A stretch of DNA of 64,000 bases from CAWVSB01 sp036960375 (GCA_036960375.1 JBALVY010000007.1:124001-188000), one strand, 5' to 3'. Shown: positions 42,788 through 52,517, counted from the stretch's first letter. Made by a program: numbers and translations. The notes: generated from the letters alone by a model not told the origin.

Positions 42788-43362
42788 CGATCCTCACAAT
42801 AATCCGCTAAAAGCGTTTCCGTCTCATATAAGGGCAAGCCTACTACACCGGTATAACTGCCATCTATTCGGGTGACAAATCGTCCTCCTGCACCTTGAAT
42901 CGCATAAGAACCTGCTTTATCACGGGGTTCTCCACTATGCCAATAGTCTACAGCCTCCTGCACGCTAATCGGTCGAAACCATATTGTGCTTCGCCTTAAA
43001 ACAGAGCGCCTACCTTTGTCACCACAAACGGCAACCGCCGTGAGCACTTCATGACGGCGGGCGGATAAACAGGCCAACATCGCAAGCGCTTCCGCTTCAT
43101 CTACAGGTTTACCTAAAATACGACCATCCACTACTACAATCGTATCGGCTCCCAGCACCATCACTGACTCTGCTTCACCCAGTACAGACCAACCGGCACG
43201 TGCTTTTTCATGCGCCAAACGTAATACCAGCGCTTCCGGGGTTTCATTGTATAACGGAGTCTCGTCAACCGAGGCATCTATGCACAAATATTTGACCCCT
43301 AATTGATCTAATAGGTCCCTGCGACGCGGTGACTTGGAAGCTAGATAGAGGGTTTTAGACAC
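42784..43362 (-). CDS. maf: Maf-family nucleoside triphosphate pyrophosphatase
   Basis: Maf proteins hydrolyse dTTP, UTP or modified nucleotides and are genetically linked to cell division. LYLASKSPRRRDLL, VDETP, RLAHEKARA, VLGADTIVVVDGRILGKPVDEAEALAML and DKAGSYAIQGAGGRFVTRIDGSYTGVVGLPLYET are the family motifs, closest to the YhdE (dTTP/UTP) branch. I chose the GTG at 43362 (192 aa), 5 nt after the mreD stop, because the family begins with TLYLASKSPRR. Upstream in-frame starts lie inside mreD. Confidence 0.93.
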   Translation of the reverse strand: MSKTLYLASKSPRRRDLLDQLGVKYLCIDASVDETPLYNETPEALVLRLAHEKARAGWSVLGEAESVMVLGADTIVVVDGRILGKPVDEAEALAMLACLSARRHEVLTAVAVCGDKGRRSVLRRSTIWFRPISVQEAVDYWHSGEPRDKAGSYAIQGAGGRFVTRIDGSYTGVVGLPLYETETLLADYCEDR

Positions 43363-43367
43363 GCCAT

Positions 43368-43853
43368 TTACACCAGATGGCTCTGACGTATCCAGGGCCG
43401 AGCTAGCCCTAGCAGCAACAACCAAACCAAAGCCGAACCTGGTACCGGAGATAACCATAGCGAGAGCTGTATCGGCCGATCGGTGAAGCTAACCACCCAT
43501 AGCGACACTAACTGTGCAACGGTCACCATCAGTAATACGAATCCTATTTGCTGTAGCAGGGTAAAATGTCGAACTCGCTGACCAGCTCCTGCAGTGACAT
43601 AAGCCACCACGGCAAAAGCCAGCGCGTGCTGACCCACAATCGCGCCCTCAAATCCATCCAGTAAAAAACCCATCATCCAGGCAAAAAACACACCCACGAC
43701 AGAGGGCGCATATAACACCCAATAGATCACCACCACGGCTACCCAGGCAGGACGCCAGAGGCTCCAGCTTACCGACATAGGCACAATACTGAGCCAAAAT
43801 GCGACTAACAGGCTTATACCTATCATAAAGAACAGCGACGTATTATTCGTCAT
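43368..43853 (-). CDS. mreD: rod shape-determining protein MreD
   Basis: MreD is a small inner-membrane protein of the elongasome. The ATG at 43853 (MTNNTSLFF, 161 aa) overlaps the mreC stop by 11 nt; an upstream start would lie deeper in mreC. Five or so hydrophobic helices are visible, with the family motif GFLLDGFEGAIVGQHALAFAVVAYV. Sequence conservation is low, but hydropathy, size and the mreB-mreC-mreD position make the call firm. Confidence 0.94.
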   Translation of the reverse strand: MTNNTSLFFMIGISLLVAFWLSIVPMSVSWSLWRPAWVAVVVIYWVLYAPSVVGVFFAWMMGFLLDGFEGAIVGQHALAFAVVAYVTAGAGQRVRHFTLLQQIGFVLLMVTVAQLVSLWVVSFTDRPIQLSLWLSPVPGSALVWLLLLGLARPWIRQSHLV

Positions 43854-44709
43854 TGACCAGCTCCGCCTCAGGCTCATTGGCTGGAAACACCAGTAACAGG
43901 TGACGTGAACGGGTAATCTCGGCAGTCGGTTCGGCGGTCACCAATAAAAAAGCCTGGCCAGCATCACGAACAATATGGGTCACTGTAGCAACAGGGTAGC
44001 CAGCGGGAAAACGCTGCCCGAGCCCAGAACTCACCAGTAAGTCTCCTACCTGGATATCGGTGGTTAAAGCAACCTGAGTCAACCTGAGCTCACTGAAACT
44101 ACCCACCCCTTCAACCACCGCACGATAGCCACTGCGATTCACCTGCACCGGCAAAGCATGTCGTTCATCGCTCAGTAATAATACGCGACTGGTGAAAGGA
44201 TTTGTTTCTACCACTTGACCCATAATGCCTTTGGCATCCAGTACCGGCTGACCGACATAAACCCCATCATTGCTACCCTTATCAAGAATGATGATGTGTT
44301 GGTCGATACGCGGCGATACGCCAATGAGTTCTGCAATAACGACGTCATCGCTTTCTAGCAGGGAAAAGGAATTAAGCAAATTACGCAAACGGCCATTTTC
44401 AGCCGACAATGTGGCCATTTTTTGGACCCGTCCGGCTAACACCCGAGATTCAGAACGAAGTTGGGCATTCTCTTTTATCAGCTCTTTACGGCTTTGCCAT
44501 GTCTCGTCTGTCCACTCAGACATGCGGGCGGGAATATTGGACAACCAATAAAAGGGCATGGCTGCCATACCCATCACCGCCCGCACATTTTTCATCTGGG
44601 CAAATTGATAGTCAGCCAAAATCAGAGCAAAGGAAAGCACACACAAAATGACTGCGCGTGCAGCCAGAGAAGAACTCTTGCGAAATAACGGTTTATTAAT
44701 TGACGCCAC
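43843..44709 (-). CDS. mreC: rod shape-determining protein MreC
   Basis: MreC is the periplasmic elongasome scaffold that regulates PBP2. A short cytoplasmic tail, one membrane helix (about residues 14-32) and a coiled coil (about 65-110, KELIKENAQLRSESRVLAGRVQKMATLSAENGRLRNLL) precede the beta-barrel domain. That domain contains IILDKGSNDGVYVGQPVLDAKGIMGQVVETNPFTSRVLLLSDERHALPVQV and GDLLVSSGLGQRFPAGYPVATV. It has 288 residues, and the gap to mreB is 62 nt. Confidence 0.95.
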   Translation of the reverse strand: MASINKPLFRKSSSLAARAVILCVLSFALILADYQFAQMKNVRAVMGMAAMPFYWLSNIPARMSEWTDETWQSRKELIKENAQLRSESRVLAGRVQKMATLSAENGRLRNLLNSFSLLESDDVVIAELIGVSPRIDQHIIILDKGSNDGVYVGQPVLDAKGIMGQVVETNPFTSRVLLLSDERHALPVQVNRSGYRAVVEGVGSFSELRLTQVALTTDIQVGDLLVSSGLGQRFPAGYPVATVTHIVRDAGQAFLLVTAEPTAEITRSRHLLLVFPANEPEAELVNDE

Positions 44710-44771
44710 CCAACCTGCAATAAAACGGAATTAGCTTAGCGCCAAATGATCACACGAACAATGCTGAAGGG

Positions 44772-45812
44772 CTAATCTTCAGAAGACAGTAAATCCAGAC
44801 CTGCTTTATCCATTATTTCCAAAGCCCTACCGCCACCGCGTGCGACACATGTCAGAGGATCATCGGCAACTATAACCGGCAGACCGGTTTCTTCACTCAA
44901 ACGTCGGTCAAGATCGCCCAGTAGCGCACCACCACCGGTAAGCACAATACCACTTTCGGCAATATCGGCGGCCAATTCAGGTGGAGACTGTTCCAGCGCT
45001 CCTTTTACCGCCTGAATAATAGTGGCCAAGGGCTCTTGCAGCGCCTCAAGAATCTCATCGCTATTCAGTGCGAAAGATCGAGGTACACCTTCTGCCAAAT
45101 TACGCCCGCGTACATCTATTTCTTTCAGCTCAGAGCCAGGATAGGCACAGCCAATTTCCTGTTTAATGCGCTCAGCTGTCGCTTCACCAATAAGACAGCC
45201 GTGCTTGCGTCTGACATAGGTCACAATGGCCTCGTCAAAACGATCGCCGCCAATGCGTACTGAGTCAGCATATACCACGCCATTAAGAGACAGAATGGCG
45301 ATCTCGGTGGTGCCACCGCCTATATCGACCACCATAGAACCGGTTGCCTCATCTACCTTCAGGCCTGCACCGATAGCCGCAGCCATCGGTTCTTCAATTA
45401 AATATACCTCGCGGCCACCGGCACTCTCTGCCGACTCGCGAATAGCACGTCGTTCTACCTGTGTGCTTTGGCAAGGCACACAAACCAATACCCTGGGGCT
45501 CGGCCTGATCCAGCTATTTTTATGCACTTTGGAAATAAAATGCTGCAGCATTTTTTCGGTGACTTGGAAGTCCGCTATAACACCGTCTTTCAACGGGCGA
45601 ATAGCCATAATATTGCCCGGCGTACGACCCAGCATACGCTTGGCATCGGTACCCACGGCTTCGATTGATTTTTGACCCTTGTGGGTTCGAATTGCAACGA
45701 CGGATGGCTCATCAAGCACAATACCTTCGCCGCGTACATAAATAAGGGTGTTAGCGGTACCCAGATCAATAGAAAGATCTTTGGAGAACATGCCACGAAT
45801 ACGCTTGAACAT
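44772..45812 (-). CDS. mreB: rod shape-determining actin homologue MreB
   Basis: MreB forms membrane-bound filaments that organise lateral wall synthesis. FSKDLSIDLGTANTLIYVRGEGIVLDEPSVVAI, IRPLKDGVIADFQVTEKMLQHF, EEPMAAAIGAGL, GSMVVDIGGGTTEIAILSLNGVVY and SGIVLTGGGALLGDLDRRL are the actin-family phosphate and adenosine motifs. The 346 residues are normal. It is the first gene of mreB-mreC-mreD-maf-rng-yhdP, with a possible extended -10 promoter in the 189-bp gap to gatC. Confidence 0.99.
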   Translation of the reverse strand: MFKRIRGMFSKDLSIDLGTANTLIYVRGEGIVLDEPSVVAIRTHKGQKSIEAVGTDAKRMLGRTPGNIMAIRPLKDGVIADFQVTEKMLQHFISKVHKNSWIRPSPRVLVCVPCQSTQVERRAIRESAESAGGREVYLIEEPMAAAIGAGLKVDEATGSMVVDIGGGTTEIAILSLNGVVYADSVRIGGDRFDEAIVTYVRRKHGCLIGEATAERIKQEIGCAYPGSELKEIDVRGRNLAEGVPRSFALNSDEILEALQEPLATIIQAVKGALEQSPPELAADIAESGIVLTGGGALLGDLDRRLSEETGLPVIVADDPLTCVARGGGRALEIMDKAGLDLLSSED

Positions 45813-45858
45813 AAATATTTGGTCGCTTGCTTGAAGTGCTCACTGTTGCGCGAGCTTT

Positions 45859-45867
45859 GTTATATCA
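45859..45867 (-). promoter_or_regulatory. possible extended -10 promoter of mreB
   Basis: The minus strand reads TGATATAAC, an extended -10 (TGnTATAAC), about 47 bp before the mreB ATG. No good -35 lies at the proper distance. Confidence 0.4.
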
Positions 45868-45931
45868 ACACCCGGACGATTTCACCAGACTCTAATCGGT
45901 GGCAACTCTATCAACGGCAGGGATTTTGGGC

Positions 45932-45962
45932 AAGGCGTAAATGTGTTACTTTACGCCTTTTT
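45932..45962 (+). terminator. intrinsic terminator-like hairpin immediately upstream of gatC
   Basis: AAGGCGTAAA and TTTACGCCTT form a perfect 10-bp stem around an 8-nt loop. A run of five T begins in the 3' arm. It lies 40 nt before the gatC start and points in the gatC direction, so it would attenuate transcription entering gatCAB. In the opposite direction there is no T-run. Confidence 0.6.
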
Positions 45963-46001
45963 GCGCGCAGTTCGCATTTCCTGGCAAAATTCGGAGCAAA
46001 A

Positions 46002-46289
46002 ATGGCTTTACAAGGCTCAGACATCGATAAATTGGCCGTACTCGCTCGGCTCAAGATCGACAATGAAATAAAACAAGAGGTGGCAGAAAAAATTTCTGAC
46101 ATCCTCTCAATGATAGATCAAATGCAGGCAGTTGATACCTCTGCGGTGCTGCCTATGGCAAACCCTCATGATGCCACCCAACGCCTGCGTGCGGATGTCA
46201 TCAGTGAGACCAATCAACGGGAAGCCTTTCAGGCTATTGCACCACAGACCGAAGACGGCCTGTATCTTGTACCCAAAGTTATCGACTAG
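46002..46289 (+). CDS. gatC: aspartyl/glutamyl-tRNA amidotransferase subunit C
   Basis: GatC stabilises the GatCAB complex that converts misacylated Glu-tRNA(Gln) and/or Asp-tRNA(Asn). DIDKLAVLARLKIDNEIKQEVAEKISDILSMIDQMQAVDTSAVLPMANP and RADVISETNQREAFQAIAPQTEDGLYLVPKVID are the family pattern. The ATG at 46002 has GGAG upstream and gives 95 residues. It begins the gatCAB operon. Confidence 0.96.
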   Translation: MALQGSDIDKLAVLARLKIDNEIKQEVAEKISDILSMIDQMQAVDTSAVLPMANPHDATQRLRADVISETNQREAFQAIAPQTEDGLYLVPKVID

Positions 46290-46307
46290 ATCTAATCAGG
46301 CTTATAT

Positions 46308-47771
46308 ATGCACACACTTACACTAGCCCAGGCCACCCAAGGTCTGGAAAATGGTGATTTCTCCAGCGAAGAAATTACCCGCCACTACCTCAACCGTATT
46401 GGCCAGCTCGACGAACACTATAATAGCTATATAACTGTCACCGCCGATGCCGCTATAGAGCAGGCACGCGGCGCAGATACAGAGCGCGCCAAAGGCAATG
46501 CCGGCACACTGTGTGGCATTCCTATGGCACATAAAGATTTATTCTGCACCCAAGGTGTGCGCACCAGCAGCGGCTCACGCATGCTGGATACCTTTGTACC
46601 GCCATATAATGCCACCATCGTCAGTCATATAAAGGGGGCAGGTGCCGTTGTATTGGGTAAAACCAATATGGATGAATTTGCCATGGGCTCATCCAATGAG
46701 ACCAGCTGGTATGGTCCGGTGCGCAACCCCTGGGATATCGAACGAGTCCCCGGCGGCTCCAGCGGCGGCTCGGCCGCAGCAATTGCCGCTCAATTGGCGG
46801 TCGCCGCCACCGCCAGCGATACCGGCGGGTCTATTCGCCAGCCAGCATCACTGTGTGGCATTACTGGTTTAAAACCCACTTATGGACGTGTCTCGCGCTA
46901 CGGCATGATCGCATTTGCCTCCAGCCTTGACCAAGCCGGCACCATGACCCGCACCGCCGAAGATGCGGCAATCCTGTTGGGTGCAATGGCAGGTTTTGAT
47001 CCTCTCGATTCAACCTCTACCGACATCGCTGTGCCAGATTACCGCGCCACGCTGAACGACGATCTCAGCGGCTTGAAAATCGGCATACCCGATGAGTACT
47101 TCAGTGAAGGCTTGCATCCGGGCACAGCCGCCGCCGTAGAGAATGCTATAAAAGAACTGGAAAAGCTGGGTGCCACCACACGCCGCATCAGCCTGCCGCA
47201 CAGCAACCTGGCTGTTCCCTGTTATTACGTGCTGGCACCCGCCGAGGCTTCGGCCAATTTATCGCGCTTCGACGGCGTGCGCTACGGACACCGCTGTGAA
47301 GATCCGGAAGATCTATATGACCTGTATACCCGCAGTCGGGAAGAAGGTTTCGGCGACGAAGTTAAACGTCGTATTTTGATTGGAGCCTATGTATTGTCGG
47401 CAGGCTTTTATGACGCTTACTATCGCAAGGCACAGCGCATACGCCGTCTGATCAAAAACGACTTTATCGGCGCTTTTTACGATGTCGATGTTATTCTTGG
47501 GCCTACCGCGCCCAGCCCGGCCTTCAAACTGGGCGAGAAGACCAGCGACCCGGTGCAAATGTACCTGGAAGATATCTATACCATCGCTACCAATCTAGCC
47601 GGGCTGCCCGCCATGTCTATTCCAGCCGGCCTTGCTGAAGGTTTACCCGTTGGCCTGCAGTTAATTGGCCAGGATTTTGGCGAAGCAAAGCTGCTGAATA
47701 TTGCACACCGCTTTCAGCAGGCGACCGATCATCACTTGGCTTGTGCCCCTATTATAGGAGGAGACCTGTAA
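46308..47771 (+). CDS. gatA: aspartyl/glutamyl-tRNA amidotransferase subunit A
   Basis: GatA is the glutaminase subunit and an amidase-signature enzyme. The Ser-cisSer-Lys triad lies in PMAHKDLFC (Lys), GGSIRQPASLCG (cis-Ser) and the upstream RVPGGSSGGSAAAIAAQ glycine-serine loop. TNMDEFAMGSSNETSWYGPVRNPWD and GLKPTYGRVSRYGMIAFASSLDQAG are close to other GatA proteins. It has 487 residues. Its stop overlaps gatB as TAATG. Confidence 0.98.
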   Translation: MHTLTLAQATQGLENGDFSSEEITRHYLNRIGQLDEHYNSYITVTADAAIEQARGADTERAKGNAGTLCGIPMAHKDLFCTQGVRTSSGSRMLDTFVPPYNATIVSHIKGAGAVVLGKTNMDEFAMGSSNETSWYGPVRNPWDIERVPGGSSGGSAAAIAAQLAVAATASDTGGSIRQPASLCGITGLKPTYGRVSRYGMIAFASSLDQAGTMTRTAEDAAILLGAMAGFDPLDSTSTDIAVPDYRATLNDDLSGLKIGIPDEYFSEGLHPGTAAAVENAIKELEKLGATTRRISLPHSNLAVPCYYVLAPAEASANLSRFDGVRYGHRCEDPEDLYDLYTRSREEGFGDEVKRRILIGAYVLSAGFYDAYYRKAQRIRRLIKNDFIGAFYDVDVILGPTAPSPAFKLGEKTSDPVQMYLEDIYTIATNLAGLPAMSIPAGLAEGLPVGLQLIGQDFGEAKLLNIAHRFQQATDHHLACAPIIGGDL

Positions 47772-49225
47772 TGGAATGGGAAACTGTCATCGGGCTTGAA
47801 ATTCACGCCCAGCTCACCACACAAACGAAAATATTTTCCGGTGCGCCTATCGCCTTTGGGGCCGAACCCAATACACAGGCCTGTGCAGTCGACCTGGCCA
47901 TGCCCGGCACGCTGCCCGTACTTAACGAAGCCGCCGTACGCAAGGCAGTGCTGTTTGGTCTGGCAATTGATGCAGACATTAATCGCAGCTCGGTATTCGA
48001 GCGTAAAAACTACTTTTACCCCGACTCACCCAAAGGCTACCAAACCAGCCAAATGGATGAGCCCATTGTTGGCCCCGGCCATGTCGATATATTGCTGGAC
48101 AACGGCGAGCATAAAACTATCCGTATTCATCACGCACACCTGGAAGAAGATGCAGGTAAATCCTTACACGAGGATTTTCATGGCAGCACCGGTATAGATC
48201 TGAATCGCGCCGGTACGCCATTGTTGGAGATAGTCACCGAACCCGATATGAACAGCTCCGCTGAAGCCGTCGCCTTTGCCCGCAAGCTGCACTCCATTAT
48301 TACCTCCATCGGTATCTGCGACGGTAAAATGTCGCAGGGCTCTATGCGTTTTGATGTCAATGTATCGGTGCGTATCAAAGGACAGGAAGAATTAGGCACG
48401 CGCACTGAGACCAAAAATCTGAACTCATACCGCTTTATGGAAGAAGCCATCAAAATGGAGGTAGAGCGCCAAATTGAGGTTTTAGAAGACGGTGGCACAA
48501 TCGCCCAGGAAACCCGCCTCTATAATGGTGATACTAAAGTCGCCCGCGGCATGCGCAGCAAAGAGGAAGCCAACGACTACCGTTACTTCCCCTGCCCCGA
48601 CCTGTTGCCAGTGGCCATTGAGGATGACTATATAGATGCACTGCGCGGCACGCTGCCCGAGTTGCCTGATGCACGTATTCAGCGCATCGCCGCTGCGCAT
48701 GATCTATCAGAGTACGATGCTAATATATTAGGCGGAGAAGCAGGTATGGCGGCGTACTTCGAGACTGTCAGTCACAGCAGCGGTGATGCCAAGCTCGCGG
48801 CCAACTGGCTGATGGGCGAACTGTCTGCCCGCCTTAACAGTGAAGACAAAACACTCGAGGACAGCCCGGTCAGCGCCGAACAGCTCGGCGGCCTGATATT
48901 ACGCATCAAGGACAACACCATATCTAACCAGATCGCCAAACAGGTATTTGATGCCATATGGCAGGGTGAAGGCGATGCAGACAGCGTCATTGAAGCCAAA
49001 GGCCTCAAACAAATGTCTGACAGCAGCGAGTTGGAAGCCATTGTTGATACGGTTATTGCCAGCCGACCACAGGAGGTTGAAAACTTCCTCGGTGCAGACG
49101 AGAAGAAACGCAAGAAGATGCTTGGCGCCTTTATGGGCCCCATCATGCAGGCGACTAAGGGCCAGGCCAACCCGGGCATGGTCAACCAAATACTGCTGAA
49201 GAAGCTTAACGAACAACAGAGCTAG
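47771..49225 (+). CDS. gatB: aspartyl/glutamyl-tRNA amidotransferase subunit B
   Basis: GatB holds the kinase/transamidase site that amidates the misacylated tRNA. The N-terminus WETVIGLEIHAQLTTQTKIFSG, FERKNYFYPDSPKGYQTSQ, HLEEDAGKS, DLNRAGTPLLEIVTEPD, RFDVNVSVR, and TETKNLNSYRFMEEAI are invariant features. The tail from about residue 330 is the helical and YqeY-like tRNA-binding part. The ATG at 47771 follows AGGAGGAG and gives 484 residues. Confidence 0.98.
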   Translation: MEWETVIGLEIHAQLTTQTKIFSGAPIAFGAEPNTQACAVDLAMPGTLPVLNEAAVRKAVLFGLAIDADINRSSVFERKNYFYPDSPKGYQTSQMDEPIVGPGHVDILLDNGEHKTIRIHHAHLEEDAGKSLHEDFHGSTGIDLNRAGTPLLEIVTEPDMNSSAEAVAFARKLHSIITSIGICDGKMSQGSMRFDVNVSVRIKGQEELGTRTETKNLNSYRFMEEAIKMEVERQIEVLEDGGTIAQETRLYNGDTKVARGMRSKEEANDYRYFPCPDLLPVAIEDDYIDALRGTLPELPDARIQRIAAAHDLSEYDANILGGEAGMAAYFETVSHSSGDAKLAANWLMGELSARLNSEDKTLEDSPVSAEQLGGLILRIKDNTISNQIAKQVFDAIWQGEGDADSVIEAKGLKQMSDSSELEAIVDTVIASRPQEVENFLGADEKKRKKMLGAFMGPIMQATKGQANPGMVNQILLKKLNEQQS

Positions 49226-49250
49226 GCTCTGCATTAATAAGGACAATACA

Positions 49251-49544
49251 ATGAGCTTGAAGAAAGACAAAGAAAAAGTATTAGACGAGGTTTGGACAGA
49301 AGACCGCATTCGCAGCTTCCTTGATGTATTGCCGCCCGCAGGCGTAGATGCCGATTACCACATGCTACTAAAAGCCTATCAATCGATGCGCGCAGACGAT
49401 TTTGCCATCTTTGTGGAGATGTTTACCAGCGCAGGCCGTCATATCAACAATACCGGCCCTGACGGTAAAACAGTGATGGATATCATTGCTGAACATCGCC
49501 ACGGCAAGGCCCATGCCGCCATACTGACGGCCGCCAGCGCCTAA
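49251..49544 (+). CDS. PA4642-family conserved hypothetical protein
   Basis: A 97-residue protein of unknown function. It starts MSLKKDKEKVLDEVWTEDRIRSFLDVLPPAGVDADYHMLLKAYQSMRADDFAIFVEMF and resembles, from memory, the small PA4642 family of Pseudomonas and relatives. The second half (GRHINNTGPDGKTVMDIIAEHRHGKAHAAIL) has the look of a single ankyrin-like helix pair. It has no signal or membrane segment. It lies 25 nt after gatB and is followed by a hairpin, so it may be cotranscribed with gatCAB. Confidence 0.8.
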   Translation: MSLKKDKEKVLDEVWTEDRIRSFLDVLPPAGVDADYHMLLKAYQSMRADDFAIFVEMFTSAGRHINNTGPDGKTVMDIIAEHRHGKAHAAILTAASA

Positions 49545-49552
49545 ATCCCTCC

Positions 49553-49574
49553 GAGGCAGCGTGATTGCTGCCTC
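49553..49574 (+). terminator. perfect hairpin after the PA4642-family gene
   Basis: GAGGCAGC and GCTGCCTC form an 8-bp perfect stem with a 6-nt loop, 8 nt after the stop. No T-run follows, so this may stabilise the 3' end or be a weak terminator. The remaining 210 bp up to the TonB receptor gene show no other gene and no clear promoter. Confidence 0.45.
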
Positions 49575-49787
49575 ACAACGCCCCATATATCTCTGAATTT
49601 CTACTGGCCATTAGAAAAATCCCTGCCTATACTCAAATTGGCGCAAACATTACCATTCAAATAATTTCGTTTTTCGCCTATTCACCATAAGAACTTAATT
49701 TGTTACAGTATGCGCAACCAGTAACGCTTATCTTTACGCAAAGCGATACTGATATTTAAAAACACTACCAAAGCTAGGGGTTTATAC

Positions 49788-52517
49788 ATGATGAAATATA
49801 AGATTCCGTTCACAAAGACGGTACTGGCTGGCGCCATATTTACTTTGGCCACTGCTGCTTCCGCACAAGACTTTATGTTAGAAGAGGTAATTGTTACGGC
49901 GCAGAAGAAAGCTGAGAACATACAAGACATCCCTTCGACAGTTACTGCCATATCTGGCGACGCCATTAATGAATACGCCATGTTAAGCATTGATGACATA
50001 GGCAACTTAACCTCAGGTGTGTCCTTTGACAGACCAGACGCACGCCGACAGACAATGACTATTCGCGGCATCACCTCAGACCCCGACAACGTGGCGGCTT
50101 CCCCCATAACTTCGTACTGGAACGAACAGGCCATCCGTACTGGTGAGGCCTTTGCCGGCCTGTACGACATGGAACGCATAGAAATACTGCGCGGCCCTCA
50201 AGGTACTTTGCAGGGTAAAACAGACCCCGCCGGTTCGGTACACTTTTATACAGCGAAACCTAATACTTCCCAAATTGACGGCCATGTCCAGCAGATATTC
50301 TCCGACAACAGTGGTTCTAATACGCAAGCTGGCATTAGCTTCCCGATCATCGAGGATGTATTAGCCATACGTATTGGCGGATTGTTTGATACAAACGACG
50401 GCCAGGAGATCAAAAACGTCAATAATGGTCAGGAAGAAAATTCCGAGACAAAATCCGGCCGACTAACTATTTCCTGGATGCCCACTGACAGTTTTGAGAC
50501 TACGTTTTACTACCAGAACACACAAATAGACTCCGAAATCCCACAGGCAATGGCTGGCGCGTTTAATAACAGCCAACTTGCGGTTATAGGGGGCACAAAG
50601 TACCTTGGTGGACTGATTTACGGATCCTCTGTTGCAAACATACAAGCTGATCCATTTGCTAGAAGCGCCCCTTGGTACAATTTCACTGGCGTCCCCGCTT
50701 TTGACGATAATACTAATACGACAGCCTATGCTACCTCTCTGTTCATGAAAGATAACTATTCACCGAGTCATTTGGCAGGTGTATCGCTTAATCAGGAAGA
50801 CCGCACGGCGATTAACGGTGGATTACACACCCGTTCAAACGAAAATGAAATGTTCAACCTGAATATGAACTGGGATCTCGGTAGCCATACCATCGTTGGT
50901 ATTCTGGCGTACAAAGATAATGTTAACGATAATATTCTCGACCGTGATGATGTAGGCGTGCTGCCCCTACCTCAGTACCAACAGACCACCTCTCAAACCG
51001 AGAGCAAGCAGGCAGAACTGCGCATCAATAACAACGAAGGTGACTTCTGGGAATACACTGTCGGTTTGTATTATCAAAAATCTCCCAGCACAACCGATAA
51101 CGTCGTTGACGTCAGTGGTCAAATCGCTACGCTTGGAACGTTTCCGGGTATAGAGCAAGGTGATATTTTCTTACATACCTATGTCCCCATTGAGAGCGAA
51201 AATTTCTCTGTATTCACCCATAATACCTTCCATTTCAGCGATACCACTAATTTACAAGTGGGTTTACGCTGGCAGGAAAACAAGTTTTTCTCAAAGACAG
51301 ATATCACTACCCACACCCCTTATATGCCTCCCGGCGGATCTGACTTTACCCCGACTAACAATTATTATTCGCCTGGCGACACACCCTATGGCGTTCAATA
51401 CCCATGTTTCCCCGATGAGAACGGCTCGCAGGGTTCATGCGAATTCTATAACGCTATCGGCGATCAAATCCTTGGTGGTCTGAATGCAGGAACTCTTCCC
51501 GGCGCCTACTACGGACAAGTATTACCCGGATTCCCAGGTTGGAGAGACACTGAAACGGGAGATCTTCCCCCTCCAGGCTCAACAGTGGGCTACACCCAGG
51601 CACTGATCCCAGAGGAGTACCAGAACTCGAAAGAAAGCACTTGGACTGGCGGCTTAAAAATGACACATTTCTTCGCTACAGACCTAATGGCTTATGCGTC
51701 GCTTGACCGCAGCTTTCGTCCGGCCGGCATCACGATAACCCCATCGCCGCTGCCTGCCAGCGAGTTGTTATGGGACTCGGAGACCAGTGATTCACTGGAA
51801 CTGGGTATCAAATCGACTGTATGGGATGGCCGTTTGCGTATAAATGCCTCTATTTTCATGCAGAAGTATGACGGATATCTGGCTCGCGCTGATGAAAGTG
51901 TTTATTACGAATACGACGCTAACGGTGAAAACCCGGAAAAGAATAACGTGCAAGGTGGTATTACCTTTAACGCTGACACGACAGTCCAAGGTATAGAAGC
52001 GGAATTTCAATCGCTACTCACCGAAACCTGGTCTTTGGGCGGCTCTATTGCCTATATCGATGCAACTTTCGATGGCGGCGCTACAGGTCCTTGTAACCGG
52101 GATTTGACCGCAGAAGAAGAAGCGAACCAGGTTGTTGTGCCTTACTGTGACATTAGCGGCGCTCGCGTAAGTGACCAACCGCGTGAATCAGCAAACCTTT
52201 TCTCCGAGTTCTATGTACCTACGGGTAATGTCGAGTGGTATGTTCGCGGTCAATACGCCTATAAAGGCGAGCGAATCAACTACCAGGTTACTGAACGCAC
52301 TATTGATGCATACGGTGTATTTAACCTGTTTGCCGGTGTTCGTAGCGGCAACGGCGCGTGGGACGTCAACATTTGGGCTAAAAACCTGGCTGACAAACAA
52401 GCCGCTGCTGGTATCTTCACTAATACCCTGACTGGCTTTGACACTGGCATGCGCAAATCTACCATGATTCAGCCTCGGCTGATTGGTATGACCCTGCGTT
52501 ACAACTTCGGTATCTAA
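49788..52517 (+). CDS. TonB-dependent outer-membrane receptor
   Basis: A 909-residue TonB-dependent transporter. A signal peptide (TVLAGAIFTLATAASAQ) is followed by LEEVIVTAQKKAENIQDIPSTVTAISG, the TonB-box/plug start of the large receptor class common in marine and soil bacteria. The plug continues with MTIRGITSDPDN and MERIEILRGPQGTLQGKTDPAGSVHFYTAKP. The remaining approximately 700 residues are barrel strands, ending MTLRYNFGI. The substrate cannot be named; such receptors take up siderophores, vitamin B12 or complex organic ligands. No permease, regulator or degradation gene lies beside it. A strong terminator follows. Confidence 0.95.
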   Translation: MMKYKIPFTKTVLAGAIFTLATAASAQDFMLEEVIVTAQKKAENIQDIPSTVTAISGDAINEYAMLSIDDIGNLTSGVSFDRPDARRQTMTIRGITSDPDNVAASPITSYWNEQAIRTGEAFAGLYDMERIEILRGPQGTLQGKTDPAGSVHFYTAKPNTSQIDGHVQQIFSDNSGSNTQAGISFPIIEDVLAIRIGGLFDTNDGQEIKNVNNGQEENSETKSGRLTISWMPTDSFETTFYYQNTQIDSEIPQAMAGAFNNSQLAVIGGTKYLGGLIYGSSVANIQADPFARSAPWYNFTGVPAFDDNTNTTAYATSLFMKDNYSPSHLAGVSLNQEDRTAINGGLHTRSNENEMFNLNMNWDLGSHTIVGILAYKDNVNDNILDRDDVGVLPLPQYQQTTSQTESKQAELRINNNEGDFWEYTVGLYYQKSPSTTDNVVDVSGQIATLGTFPGIEQGDIFLHTYVPIESENFSVFTHNTFHFSDTTNLQVGLRWQENKFFSKTDITTHTPYMPPGGSDFTPTNNYYSPGDTPYGVQYPCFPDENGSQGSCEFYNAIGDQILGGLNAGTLPGAYYGQVLPGFPGWRDTETGDLPPPGSTVGYTQALIPEEYQNSKESTWTGGLKMTHFFATDLMAYASLDRSFRPAGITITPSPLPASELLWDSETSDSLELGIKSTVWDGRLRINASIFMQKYDGYLARADESVYYEYDANGENPEKNNVQGGITFNADTTVQGIEAEFQSLLTETWSLGGSIAYIDATFDGGATGPCNRDLTAEEEANQVVVPYCDISGARVSDQPRESANLFSEFYVPTGNVEWYVRGQYAYKGERINYQVTERTIDAYGVFNLFAGVRSGNGAWDVNIWAKNLADKQAAAGIFTNTLTGFDTGMRKSTMIQPRLIGMTLRYNFGI

